Source of the DNA: Meloidogyne chitwoodi | Lineage: Eukaryota; Nematoda; Chromadorea; Rhabditida; Meloidogynidae | Direction of reading: 5' to 3' | Assembly: GCA_015183035.1 (NCBI GenBank) | Contig: JACZZP010000011.1 | Coordinates: 868,001 to 932,000, forward strand | Length of the DNA stretch: 64,000 nt | Shown here: piece after piece, positions 16,213 to 30,095 of the stretch | Layout of the letters: each line of letters starts with the position of its first letter | How positions within the stretch are numbered: position 1 is the stretch's first letter | Notes under the pieces: generated by a model | Told to the model about the DNA's origin: nothing | Database searches by the model: none | What the model saw: the letters and a program-made list of their open reading frames with translations, nothing else | Position numbers and translations under genes: made by a program

Positions 16213-18709
16213 ATGTTAACATGGCAAAAATGTCGAAAATATACAATAATTTCTTTATTTCTTACATTATTGATATTACTTATTTTAATTGTAGTAATTT
16301 TTAATTAATTTTTGTTTACTTTTTTTTTTTTAAATAAATAAAAATATTAAATAATTTCGATTATAATTAATTAATTAATATTAAATAGAGCAATACAAAT
16401 TTATATTATGGATCACCATGTTTTACTACATATAATCAAAGTGATCTTTCTCGTCATTATTTGCATAAATACCAAAAAGAGAATTTATTTCCTTTAGTAC
16501 TAGAAAATTCAAAAAATTTATTAGCTAAAAGGAATTTGAAATTAAAGTAAATAATTATTTTATATATTTATAAATTATTTAAAATAATTTTATTAAAAAG
16601 ATATTTGTTGAATAAATGTTTTAATAATATTGTTAAAGGAATTCCAGCAAAAGATGAATATTGGTGTGAGAGAATGAGTGAAGGTAAACTAGATGATGAT
16701 GAACTTAGAAAATTAAAAAAATGGAGGTTTACTATTACAATTGAGGAAATAATAAATAATGAAGAAAATTTAAATAATAAGTACATAATTTTTAATATAA
16801 ACATTAATTAATTAATTATTTTAATTATTTTAAGATGTAATAAAATTAAAGAAATGTTTCTTTTTATTGAAAAACCTCTTTCTTATGAAGAACTTAATTA
16901 TCCATTAGCTTATGGTATTATTGTTTATAAATCTGCATTTCAAGTTTATATGATGATTAGTGCAATTTATCAAGTAAAATTATTTTATTTTAAATAATAA
17001 ACTTTTTTGGGTTACTTTTTATAATTTTGAATTGTTGCTAATTTTACCCAGAAACAAAAATATTAACCAAAACATAAACGAAACAAAAAAATTAATTTTT
17101 CCTTTTTTCAGCCCCAAAATCTTTATTGTATTATGGTTGACGAAAAATCTAATAAAGAATTTAAAAATTCAATTTTATTGTTAGCAGAATGTTTTCCAAA
17201 TATTATTTTTAAGGTTTTGTTTTATTTATCGTAATTATTATTTTATTTTAATTATTATAAAGTCAAGTGTTATTCCTATTGGGTGGTGTGAATATGGAGT
17301 AGCACATGCACTTTATAATTGTTTAAAATATTTAACTGAAATTAATCATAATTGGAAATATTTTCAAGTAAAATTATATATTAAAATTTAATTTATTTAT
17401 ATTAATTTCGAAGTATATGAGTGGATTTGATTTACCTTTAAAAACAAATTTGGAAGTAAAATATTTATTTCTTTAAATTAAAATTAAATATTTAACAGAT
17501 GGTTAGAATATTTAAACAACTTAATAGGACTGTAAATATGGCTGTTTATCTTTATCCGAATAATCGATTGGGTAAAGAAGTTAAAGTAAGAATTAAATAA
17601 ATATTTAAATAACTAATTATTTATAATTTATTTTTAAAAATAATTGTAAATGAAGTAATTGAAATATAATTGACAAGATTTAATTCTTTATTTTCTAAAT
17701 TCTTTTAAATTATAAAGAATATTAAACCTCCATTACCATTATGGAAGTCAAGTATGTCTTCTTTATTTCCTCGTGAAGCAGCTAATGAAATGATTGAAAA
17801 TAATAAAGTACACGAATTAATGAAATTTTTGGAATATACAGTTTGTTCTGATGAAACTATTTGGGCAACTGTTGCTGGAAATCCTGAAGGTTAATTAAAT
17901 AATTATTAAATTTATTTGTTTTTTATTTTTTTTAATTTATTTTAAACTTTTAACTTCGAAATCCCTTCAAATTCAATAAGAAATTTTTTAAATATTTTTT
18001 TCTAGAATTAAAAATTTCTGGTGGTTTTAATGCTTCTGCCTTCTTTAATGAAGAAAAAGAATGTATTAAAAATAATAAAGGAAATAATATAAATGAAATT
18101 ATTAAAAAACAATTAAAATTAATGACGGATAAATATCCTAATGAAACTTTTTATCCGGATAATTATTATATTTCTCGTTATCAAGTTTGGAGTAATTCTA
18201 AAATAAATAAATGTTATGGTAATAAGGACTTTTTAATATTAATATTAAGTAAATAATTTAATAAAATAAATATTTTTATTATTAAATAGTGAAAGAACAA
18301 ATTAATTATTTTTCAAAAATTTTAATTAGATTATTTAAAACTTTAACAACTTCTTTAATCAACACATAAATTATTTAATTTAAGGCACGTGGTCTAGTGG
18401 TTCTTGTGTTTTTGGAATTAATGATATTAATATTTTAATTAAAAGACCAGAACTAGTACAACATAAAATGTATTTGTATTATCAACCTGCTGGTAGAGAT
18501 AAATAAATTTATTTATTTTTTTATTAAAAATTAAATTTTAAGCCTATTTTTGCCTTTGGAAGACAATATATGAAAGAGCACTTGATTGGCGAAAACAAAA
18601 AAAATTTAAGGCAAAAGCTTATTCACAACTTCCGACAGTTAAATATTTAAAGGAAGGAAATAAACATTTTTTTGATGAACAATGCCTTCTTTCTTTATGG
18701 GATGAATGA
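16213..18709 (+). CDS. Core-2/I-branching beta-1,6-GlcNAc transferase (GT14)
   Basis: Exon 1 encodes a short cytoplasmic start (MLTWQKCRKYT) and a membrane helix (IISLFLTLLILLILIVVIF), the usual type II Golgi anchor. Downstream exons give the branching-enzyme landmarks: ELNYPLAYGIIVYKSAFQVY, QNLYCIMVDEKS, then IPIGWCEYGVAHALYNCLKY, YMSGFDLPLKTN, LWKSSMSSLFPREAANEM, YTVCSDETIWATV, and GTWSSGSCVFGINDI. The order matches GCNT/gly-type proteins that add branching GlcNAc to O-glycans in the Golgi, and nematodes carry many such genes. The Ser-Asp-Glu segment SDETIWATV contains the expected catalytic-region acid. About ten or eleven exons; the chosen stop follows the frame FDEQCLLSLWDE. It appears intact. 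The acceptor sugar cannot be told from the sequence. Confidence 0.84.
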
Positions 18710-19280
18710 ATATTTTATTTTTTAAAATAGAAAATATTTTTTATTTGTTTTATGTTCAAATTTTTAAAATTCTTGAAATCATTTGCTATTCACAATTACT
18801 AATTGTTTGCATGCCTTCTCTATTTTTATTTTCTTTTATTTATATATTATCATCAGTTTATAATACATTCATTAAAATTAGTCATATAAATGTATAAACT
18901 TATTACATTTATATATAAAAGGTATATAATTTATTGTATAAATATTTTAATCTAAAAAATTATCTTACAAATTTATACGGCTTTTCTAATTAAAAATGAA
19001 TTGGTATTTCTTGGTTTCAAATAGTTTCCTTTTTAATAAATATATTTTAACTTTAATATTTTAATACTAAAAATTGTTATAAATTATCCTCTTCTTAATG
19101 TTTTGAAAATAATTGCTTACGTTTAATAAAGTTATACAGGCCAATATAGTTGCATATATATTAATATTTAGATTTTTATTATAATATTAAAAAATAACAG
19201 ATTTAATAGATAACATTTAAAAAAAAAGTGCACTAATTAAAGCAATAATTAATTATATTTATTTTATTATTTTGTTAAAA
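18710..19280. other. AT-rich spacer
   Basis: An open stretch at 18,706-18,897 is hydrophobic but continues from the end of the glycosyltransferase in another frame and has no family features; I treat it as chance. The rest shows no gene or repeat. Confidence 0.55.
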
Positions 19281-20137
19281 ATGAAGGTAATAAATAAATT
19301 TTAATTTTATTTAAATTAATTATTTTTTAATTTAGTGGATCGTTTTTGCATTGTTGAATTTGGTTGCATTATCATATTCTATTGTGGTGAAAAATTTATT
19401 TTAAAAGAGATTGGATAAATTTTTAAAGTCTGGCAGGGGTTTATAATTTATTAAAAAAGGAAAATATATATTAAGTTTTCAAAATATTATAAATAAATAT
19501 TTTAGAAATATTATAATAAAATAATTAAGAAAATACCAAAAACAATTGATTTTACAAAGCATGGCTTAAGTAAAGGATTTTTAGAAAATAAAAAAATAAC
19601 AATAATTGGAATGCCTACTAGTAAAACAGGACAATTTACTATTAACTTGGCCGAGGATGGAATTATAAAGAAAAATTCTAATATTTTGTTCCACTTCAAT
19701 CCACGCTTTAGTCAAAAGAAAGTAAAATTACTTTACCTATATATAAATTTTTTTAAAAATGGAAAATTTAAGGTTGTTCGTAATAGTTGGATAAAAAGTA
19801 AGGGATGGTTAACTGAAGAGTTATATGGAGGTTTTCCGTTTAATGTTGGAGAAAAATTCATTTTAGAATTTACTGCTTCTGGAAATAAAATTATAGTAAT
19901 TTTTAATAATAATCTTAGGGTAATTTAATTAAAGAAAGGGGGTAGTTTTTTAAAGTTTAAAAATATTATTTAATAACAAAACTTTTTATTAATAATTTAA
20001 AATTTTAATTTTAGACCATTTTAAACAATAAAACATTTATAACATTTTCACGTGGCGATATGAGAAAAGTTAGCCAAATGGAAATTTTTGGAGCTATTAA
20101 AGTAGACTCATTGAGTATATGTAATGTCTTTTCTTGA
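19281..20137 (+). CDS. Secreted galectin, single carbohydrate-binding domain
   Basis: A tiny first exon (ATGAAG, donor gta) is joined to a second one beginning WIVFALLNLVALSYS, which together make a clear signal peptide. The main exon carries one galectin domain: GQFTINLAEDG, then ILFHFNPRF with the sugar-binding H-x-N-P-R core, KVVRNSWIKS (VxN-like strand, N kept), and WLTEELYGGFPFNVGEKF with the conserved Trp and Glu. The final exon (NNKTFITFSRGDM to the stop) gives the last strand. The binding pocket therefore seems complete for beta-galactosides. Most animal galectins lack a signal peptide, so classical secretion is notable; plant-parasitic nematodes do secrete lectin-like proteins, but an effector role here is inference. 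Confidence 0.82.
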
Positions 20138-21027
20138 ATAATTGTGTTTAAATTTTAATTAAAAACACAACAATACGACATTTAAATTTTAAAATATTAA
20201 TTTTAATTAAATTAAAAAAAAATAAAAAATTAATTTAATTTATTTTTATTTAATATAATTTGATTTTCTTCATTCTTTTTATTTAAAAAAGTCTTTTTTA
20301 TTGCTAATTTAAAATTATTTTTCAATTATATTTTTTGAATAATTTCATTAGCAATTTCTAAACAATTTTTAAAATGAAAATTAATATTAAATATATTTTA
20401 TTTAATCATTATTAGTATAATCAAACTTTGATATTAATTTATAAAAATTGAAATTTAAAATTTGTTAAATAATAAAATATATTATTATTTTTTAAATATA
20501 TTTTTTATAATTTTAAAAATTAAATAAAAAATAATAATTTTGTTAAAAAATAATAATTTATTTTAAATCTAAAATAAATAATATTTGATTAATTTATTTT
20601 AGATAAATATTAAAAAAAAAATAAATAATATAATAAAAAAATTTTTTTGAGAATCAATTTTCATATAATATTTGCATAATGATCTATTTTGGTTAAAGAA
20701 TAAAAAAATAAAAAACTAGCTAAATAATAATGTATAAACTCTCCTTTATTTAAATCCTTATTTAGAAATAAATATTTTTGCCTTTTCACGTTAATAAAAA
20801 TTAATAAAAAAATTTTGGCTTTTGCCTATATTATGCAAATAAAAAAGCTTTTTTTAGGTAAAAATTGATAAATTCTAAAAAATTATTTTTTTGTTGCTAT
20901 TTTTGTTAAATAAATAAATTAAAAAATTAAAAATTAAAAATTATTTTATTACATTAAATGCCTCATAAATACGAGTATTTTACAATAATTTTTAAATATT
21001 CTTCTTCTTTTTTAATCCAAAAAAAAA
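20138..21027. other. AT-rich spacer without recognised features
   Basis: About 890 bases of nearly pure A/T sequence. No coding frame, hairpin or shared repeat was recognised. Confidence 0.6.
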
Positions 21028-23474
<2,447 letters not shown>

Positions 23475-23799
23475 TGAAGTAAAAGAATTTAAAAATTTAT
23501 TTTTAATTTTGCATCTAAAAAATAATTTAAATTTGTCTTTTTTTAATTTATTTTCTGATTAAAAATATATACTATGCCTTTTAATTATTAATAATTAAAT
23601 TATAATAAAGGTACATAAATAGGTAGTCATCATTGTTACCAATACAAATATACCTATATAAAAAAACAATAAAAAAATAAAATTTAAAAATTCCCTATAA
23701 AATTAAAAATATTCTAAACCACTAAAAATTAGTTGCCCTAAAGTCAGCAATATTAAACCTCTGGTAAATTTGTTTTTTTAAATAAATCTTAAACCCTCA
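23475..23799. other. Spacer between carboxypeptidase and inverted-repeat element
   Basis: AT-rich sequence with no gene recognised. The inverted-repeat element starts at its right edge. Confidence 0.5.
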
Positions 23800-24179
23800 C
23801 AAAGGAGGGGTCGGCAAGTGTCCGTGGAAGTTCGGGATGAAACTTGGTGGGTGGATAGATTGACCCCCCTTTGTATTGCAAAATTTTTATCATTTTTGCC
23901 AAATGAGCTTGGGTACCGAGTTATAGGTCCCGAAAGTTTTCCCTTCCACATATAAACATTTAATTTCTCATATAATTATGTCTCTCATTGGCGCAGTGCT
24001 ACGGCTGCCGCCTATGCCTTTTTTCCCTGGGTTCGAATCCTTTTCGTGGAAAATAATTTATTTAATTTTCAAGTTGGAAAAAAAATTAAAAAAATATACT
24101 ATTAAAAATATTTTATTATTAAATAAAATCTAGGAAAGGTTGAAAAAATATTTTTTTCAAATGTTAAACAAATGAAAAT
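23800..24179 (+). repeat. Left arm of the fold-back element
   Basis: Inverted copy of 25,345-25,724. Landmarks in order: GAGGGGTCGGCAAGTGTCC, GGTGGGTGGATAGATTGACC, GGGTACCGAGTTATAGGTCC, a tRNA-like stretch, and GTTAAACAAATGAAAAT at the inner edge. Confidence 0.95.
23981..24050 (+). other. tRNA-like segment in the left arm
   Basis: A box A-like TTGGCGCAGTGCTACGGC (about 23,988-24,005) and a perfect box B GGTTCGAATCC (24,030-24,040) have tRNA-like spacing. The acceptor and anticodon stems do not pair convincingly, so it looks like a tRNA-derived or Pol III promoter segment rather than a working tRNA. The same sequence lies inverted at 25,474-25,543 in the other arm. Confidence 0.6.
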
Positions 24180-24368
24180 AAAAATTATTATACAATTTTA
24201 ATCAACAAATATTTAATTTAATAAAAAGGTATTTCTGTTTAAATTTCTTTTGTTTTAATATTTAATAAAACTAAATATGATAAAATGTGAAAAACAAAAA
24301 AAAAAGACCTAGACCAAAAATTAGAATATTTCCTTTAATTATATTTGTAAAAATATGTAAGTTATAAT

Positions 24369-25230
24369 CAGTGCTTGGAAGCTCGTACCAAAATTCGTAC
24401 TCGTACTCGTCCTCGTACTCGTACTTTGGTACGAAGTACGAGTACGAGTACGAGAAAAAAATAAAGGCAGTACGAAGTACGAGTACGAGTACGAAGGAAA
24501 AAAATGACTAAAGTACGAGGTACGAGTCGTAAGTACGAGGTCGTACTCTCGTACTTAAGGTTTAACTTTGCGCCAAATTTATTTCTTTCTTTTCCATGCG
24601 GAAATAAAATTTCCACTCAATTCCTCATCTCACAATTTATTTTTACAAGTGAGAAAAGAAAAGGAATGTTTATATATGCAATTTACTTAATTTTTCCAAG
24701 TATGTATCTATGGTTTAGTGGTTAGTGCTTTAGTCTGTTTTAGTAAATTGGTTGAGGTTCGAATCCTTTAATAAGGGAAAGGAATTTTGAGTTATTAATT
24801 GCTGCTAAAGTCATTTCTGTTTTAAAAATTTTAGAAGCAAAATTAAATCAGAAATTTTCTCCTACGGCACTAAAAAAAGTGCAATTTTTGGCAACAGATG
24901 CTTAAAAATTTTAAAAATTTTTGCCTGCGGCGCTGAAAATGATGAATTTTTGGCTACTAAAGTGCAATAATGTTTCAAAATTTTCGCCTGCGGCGCTATA
25001 AAAAAACTAACTTTATGAAAATTTACCCAAAACGCAAGAAAAAAAATATAAGGAAAGTACGAGGTACGAGTACGAGTACGATGGAAAAAATAAGACTGGT
25101 ACGAGGTACGAGTACGAGTACGAGCAAAAAATAAAGGTAATACGAGGTACGAGTAAGAGTACGAGGGAAAAATATGGCTGGTACGAAGTACGAGTACGAG
25201 TACGAGCAAAATGGAAATTTCCAAGCACTG
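24369..25230. mobile_element. hAT-like non-autonomous element with TACGAG arrays
   Basis: Terminal inverted repeats CAGTGCTTGGAA are flanked by a perfect 8-base duplication GTTATAAT (24,361-24,368 and 25,231-25,238), the hallmark of hAT transposons. Next to each end are arrays built from TACGAG/CTCGTA hexamers, which in hAT elements act as transposase-binding sites. The interior holds a tRNA-like segment (24,705-24,775) and two to three copies of a minisatellite with the core GCGCCGCAGGC. It encodes no transposase. The open frames over the hexamer arrays (repeated Arg-Thr or Ser-Tyr) are artefacts of the repeat. Confidence 0.92.
24705..24775 (+). other. tRNA-like segment inside the hAT-like element
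   Basis: TGGTTTAGTGGTTAGTGC (box A) and GGTTCGAATCC (box B, 24,756-24,766) have the spacing of a tRNA gene and look closest to Glu/Asp-type D arms. No convincing anticodon stem or acceptor stem forms. Related to the minus-strand copy at 36,151-36,222. Confidence 0.55.
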
Positions 25231-25344
25231 GTTATAATTTATTTTTTAAATTTATATTTAATTTACAATAAATATTAATTAATTAATATAAAAATAAAAT
25301 AAATATTTTTTCTTTAATTTTTAAAAATAAATTCTTTTGTAATA

Positions 25345-25724
25345 ATTTTCATTTGTTTAACATTTGAAAAAAATATTTTTTCAACCTTTCCTAGATTTTA
25401 TTTAATAATAAAATATTTTTAATAGTATATTTTTTTAATTTTTTTTCCAACTTGAAAATTAAATAAATTATTTTCCACGAAAAGGATTCGAACCCAGGGA
25501 AAAAAGGCATAGGCGGCAGCCGTAGCACTGCGCCAATGAGAGACATAATTATATGAGAAATTAAATGTTTATATGTGGAAGGGAAAACTTTCGGGACCTA
25601 TAACTCGGTACCCAAGCTCATTTGGCAAAAATGATAAAAATTTTGCAATACAAAGGGGGGTCAATCTATCCACCCACCAAGTTTCATCCCGAACTTCCAC
25701 GGACACTTGCCGACCCCTCCTTTG
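25345..25724 (-). repeat. Right arm of the fold-back element
   Basis: Inverted copy of 23,800-24,179, including the tRNA-like segment at 25,474-25,543. The near identity implies recent formation or gene conversion between the arms. Confidence 0.95.
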
Positions 25725-25843
25725 TCAGATAAAAATACTAATTATGAGATATATCTTATATAAAATATATTTATGTACAAAAATAATAAAACAAAACTTT
25801 TCTTTATTTATAAAAAAAATATTTTATAAATTAAATTAATTAT

Positions 25844-26538
25844 TCAACATTTACAATAACAAATTGGATCAAAGGGTTTACATAAACCAGAAGTATATCC
25901 TTTTACTTTTTGTATTTCACTAGTACAATGTAAATCACAAAGTATTGTAATAATTAATTCACATCCATGTCCTAATCCTTGATTTGATGGAGGATGATCA
26001 CTTTTACATTTATTATGATGATTATTATTATTATTATTTGACATAATTGGTGTTGTTGTTACTCCCTCTTCTTTTATTGTTTCATCTAAGTCAGTTATTT
26101 GACCACTTTATTTAAAAAATATATTTTTTAATTATTTTGGAAATAAATAATAAATTTAAGAATTAATAAAACTGTAAAAATAAATAAAATCTTCTAATTT
26201 TTGATTTAATTTTAATTTTGAAATTTAAATTGTATGACTATATGAAATTGATTAAATATTTTGTCAAAAATAATTTATTACGACAAACTTTTAAAGTTTT
26301 TTAAAATAAAAATTTAAAATATAACAAAATGTTTATATTTTCTATATAATTTAATTTAAAAATTATTTATTAATTTATACATTTGTTGTTGTTGTCCATC
26401 ATTTTGTGTTCTGCTTTCTTTAATTAATACAATAAAAAATAAAATATTTAAATAAATAATTAATTTATTAAAAATCATTAAAAAATAAAAAAATATTTTT
26501 GGTGAAAATATAAATAAAAATTTTTTCAATAACGGCAA
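25844..26538 (-). CDS. Secreted defensin-like peptide with eight cysteines
   Basis: Two exons. Exon 1 (to the donor at 26,379-26,380) encodes a hydrophobic start; the start may be the ATG at 26,536-26,538 or, more likely for a signal peptide, the one at 26,476-26,478 (MIFNKLIIYLNILFFIVL). Exon 2 (25,844-26,105) joins in frame and ends with a Cys-rich domain: KCKSDHP, GHGCE, LCDLHCTSE, SGLCKPF, then ICYCKC and stop. The C-x3-C, G-x-C and C-x-C pattern is the cysteine-stabilised alpha-beta (CSab) motif of invertebrate defensins, here with eight Cys as in nematode ABF or drosomycin-like peptides. A Thr/Asn/His-rich linker lies between signal and domain. Antimicrobial activity is inferred from the fold only. 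Confidence 0.62.
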
Positions 26539-27442
26539 TTGGTCATTGAATAGATAAAATTATCAAAAAATATGTTCACCAATAAAATTTATATTTTCGG
26601 CAGAAAAAAAAGAAATCAACAAAATCCTGTTTCTAAAGTCATTTTTTAATATTTTTGTGCGATTGGCAAGGATTAATTAAATACGAGAAACATATTTTAG
26701 GTCATCTTCTTTTACAATAAAAAATTATTTTATAGAAAACAAAAACTTGTTTGTTTATATTTAAATTTTAAATTAGTGTTTTTCTATTTAATTATATTAA
26801 ATAATGATTTTTTTTTAATTTATAAAATTAAAATAAAAAAGAATAAAAGAACACTTTGATTTTTCGTTCTATTTTTAAAATTTTCTTTAAAATGAAAAAA
26901 GTATCTACCTAATTATATGATATATTTTAATTTTTGGGTAAACCCCAGTACGGGAACCGAGCGAATGTATTCAGAGGCACAATATTGTGCGGAGATGAAC
27001 TGGTTGATTGGGAGCGACAATGGGACTGAGTATATCATCTGGAAGACGTTTCCCTTTTCCTCATTGTTACCTAAATAAATTGTATCAATGAGAATGGTTT
27101 AGTTGTCTTAATCGTAGGGATTACAAATATTTCATAAGTTTCAACGTGGAAACAGCCATGATTGTGTACTTATAGAAAGGAGGAATGAGACTGCTGACAC
27201 TATTGTGATTGATTTGACAATTACATGAAGAAGTTGTGTTACTGCAATCTCTGGTCGAGAAAGGAAGTTCATCGGAGGAGTGATGAAGAAATCGGGGACC
27301 ATTTTTGATAATTTTTTAGGGACCAGTAAAATTAACAATTACCAAATTTTTTTTCAAAAATTTAAAAATTAATTTGTTTAATCACAAATTTAAAAAAAAG
27401 TTTTTTTAATTCCTTTTCATTCGCTTCTAATTCTTTTTTGTC
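26539..27442. other. Spacer with a GC-richer coding-like island at about 26,935-27,330
   Basis: The first part is AT-rich. From about 26,935 to 27,330 the base composition rises strongly (CCCCAGTACGGGAACCGAGC at the start) and both strands have partly open frames, for example a 65-codon minus-strand frame with FFITPPMNFLSRPEIAVTQ. Stops interrupt every long reading. It looks like an old gene fragment or a transposon piece; I could not identify it. Confidence 0.45.
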
Positions 27443-30095
27443 TTAATCCTCGTCACTATCATAATATTCTTCCATCCAATTATAAACCTATATATTTACA
27501 AAATAAAATTTTTTAAATTAATTAATTTAAAACATACCCATTGATCAAAATGACGTAATTGAGGAGGAATAGAAATATTATCTAAATTATTATTATGAAT
27601 CATTTGAATTAATTCAGGATCATCGATATTATCATAGTATGGAATTATTTGAATTAAATGATCATTATATCCAATAGGATTAAATGTGTCAATTAAAAAT
27701 GGATTAATAACTTGTTCTTGTAATTTTAATTTTAATTGAAGATTTTGATTAATTTGAAGAATTGGATGATAATAAATATGATATAAATCTTCATTATATT
27801 CAAGACTTTTTATTAAAATATTATTTTCTTCATCATTCATTCTCACTTCATCGCTGAACAATTCAACTTCTTAAAAAATATATTTGTAAATAAATTAAGA
27901 AAAATCAAAAAATTCTTTTTAATTTTTTATGGTGTACTGTACGACTGTTTCAAGAGTTATGGTCAATTTCTTTTTAACAAAAAATTCCTCCCAATGTAAT
28001 AATTAATATAATAATTATTGAAATCATTTAAAAACATTCTGTTCTGTTATAATACCGATTTATTCTTATAAAACGACAGTCGAATTACAGTCCAGTACGA
28101 AATTGACAATAAAAAGACATGTCGTTCTATTAAAATAATACGGTAATCTTATACCAAAATATTATTTAATTATGAAAAAAAATTTTTTTTAATTATTTTT
28201 TACTTGTTAAGGAATTTTCTGCTAGAAAAGGCAATTTCCAGAAAGAAATACATATGTATGTATTCTGTTAATTATTTTTCATAAGGTTTATGGATTAAAT
28301 TTTCTATTTTAGAAAATTTAAAAAAATTAGTACATAGGTATGTACGTATTATTGATTATACGTGAAATTTTTTTCAAAAGAATAATATTATATTAATATA
28401 TAATAAATATTTGTTTAGATTATTTAAATTTATAAATTGTTATAATTTTCTAAATTATTATTTTTTAATTTAATAATTAATTACTGTGAAATATAAAAAG
28501 AATTGGAATATATAAATAGAAATTAATATCCATTGAATGTAAGCCAAAAGTTGGGTTGTATGAGTCAGATAAAACAAATTCGTTAAATTGTAAATTACAT
28601 AAAAGATTTGGACGTACTAAAAATAAATTAAAATTAAATTAATTTTAAGTTAATTTTTTAAATTAATTTTCTTAATATTATACAATAAATAACTTAAAAC
28701 AATTATAAGATTATCCTTTTTGTTTTAAAGTTAGAAATAATCTAGAAAAAATTTAATAAATTTAATTTCAGTATTAATAAAAAAAATTAAATAAAAATCT
28801 TTTTTCCATTATCTAGTAAATCTAAATATTCCTAAATCAATGGAAAATGAGAGATTTCTCGTTTAAAAAATTAAAGTAATTATTGTAAATTTTTTCTTTT
28901 AAGCTTTATTTTTTATTTAAATTTTTATTATTTTTTTACCACTATGCACGTTATTATTTAAAATTTGATAATTTGATATTAAATCAAATTTATGTAAATT
29001 TTGAAGAATTATGTATAAATTGTTAGCGTATATTTCAAATTCATCAAAAGATTGAACATATGTAAATAATTGTATTTGCAAATTGCCACTATTAAAATAT
29101 TTTTTTATTTCAAAAAAAATATATTAAAATTTTTATTTTTTTAAATATATTTAATTATTATTTAAAAAAATATTTATTTACTTGAAACTATTGAATAATT
29201 CAATATAATCATTAGCATAACTATTATTGGCGTTATTAAAAAATAATTTTATAAGAATTCTTGCAAATGTTAATAACTGATAATAAATAAATAAATTCTT
29301 TTCTTGATTTGTTATATTTGTTAAATATTGGTAAATATGCACATGATTGGCAGCGCTAAATTATTTTAATTATTATCAGCTTATATAATATTTATTATTA
29401 AGAAAAATAAACTTTTTATTTATTTTTTTAAATTAAAATAAAATATACATTGAAGAGTGATATAATTCTTGTGAATTAAATTGAATGCCAAAATTATTTA
29501 AAAATGTAAAATAATCGTTTCTAGTCATAAAATTACTAAATAAAGCAAGTCTTCTATGAATAAAATTTATTTTATCATCATCAGTTACAAATTGATTATC
29601 TATTGCATGCAAGTATTGGTTAAGAATATTATTTTCAAAATAATTTAATGCCTTTAAATTATTAAATAAATATATATATTTGTCAATAAGAAAATTTAAT
29701 TTATTATAAAAAAATTTTTTAATTATTGTTTTTTAAATAAAATTTAATTAAATTCTGAATTTTTTGTTTTTATAATAATAAAAATAATAATTTTAGATTT
29801 TTACAAATTTTCTCGAAAATCCACTTTTCATTTTAAATTTCCTACAAATACTTACAAATTGAAATTTTCGAGTAATATTTCTAAATTCACGATCATTTCG
29901 CCAATTATGATTTTCAGGAATTATTGAATTAAGAATAAAATCTCTTTTTTCGATAAGAATTTGTCCAACTGTTTTTTCACTCGTATTTAATTCATTTAAA
30001 TTAATATTTAATAAAATACGAATTAGAAGAGACAAATCAATAATTGTAAAATTTTTTAAATTTGGATGAGACTCGGGCAATCGACCAGTTCGCAT
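27443..30095 (-). CDS. Unknown multi-exon nematode protein (5' end uncertain)
   Basis: Several minus-strand exons are linked by plausible splice sites. The 5'-most one seen (from about 30,110) contains LPESHPNLKNFTIIDLSLLI and EKTVGQILIEKRDFILNSII; next exons carry FIHRRLALFSNFMTRNDYF, LIYYQLLTFARIL and SDSYNPTFG-like text; then 27,538-27,860 reads MNDEENNILIKSLEYNEDL to LRHFDQW; the last exon ends VYNWMEEYYDSDED. There is an acceptor directly before the first Met, so an upstream exon may be missing from this call. The protein would be helical, with no signal or zinc motif in the parts seen. No family recognised. Confidence 0.5.

Larger units (their letters stand above)
23800..25724. mobile_element. 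Long inverted-repeat DNA element with a nested hAT-like insertion
   Basis: Arms at 23,800-24,179 and 25,345-25,724 are inverted copies about 380 bases long and seem almost identical along their whole length. The ends read CAAAGGAGGGGTCGGCAAGTG, with a TCA triplet directly outside both ends that could be a 3-base target duplication. The GGGGTCGGCAA core resembles some hAT termini, but the flank does not give 8 bases of duplication. Each arm contains a tRNA-like segment. No transposase is present in the loop, so it is a non-autonomous fold-back element. The hAT-like insertion at 24,369-25,230 occupies most of the loop and must be younger than the fold-back structure. Confidence 0.88.

Noticed and set aside
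23981..24050. A functional tRNA gene
   Set aside because: Box A and B are good, but the acceptor and anticodon stems do not pair and the same sequence is duplicated in the arms of a mobile element.
24368..25228. Minus-strand frames with repeated Arg-Thr and Ser-Tyr
   Set aside because: They only translate the TACGAG hexamer arrays of the hAT-like element.
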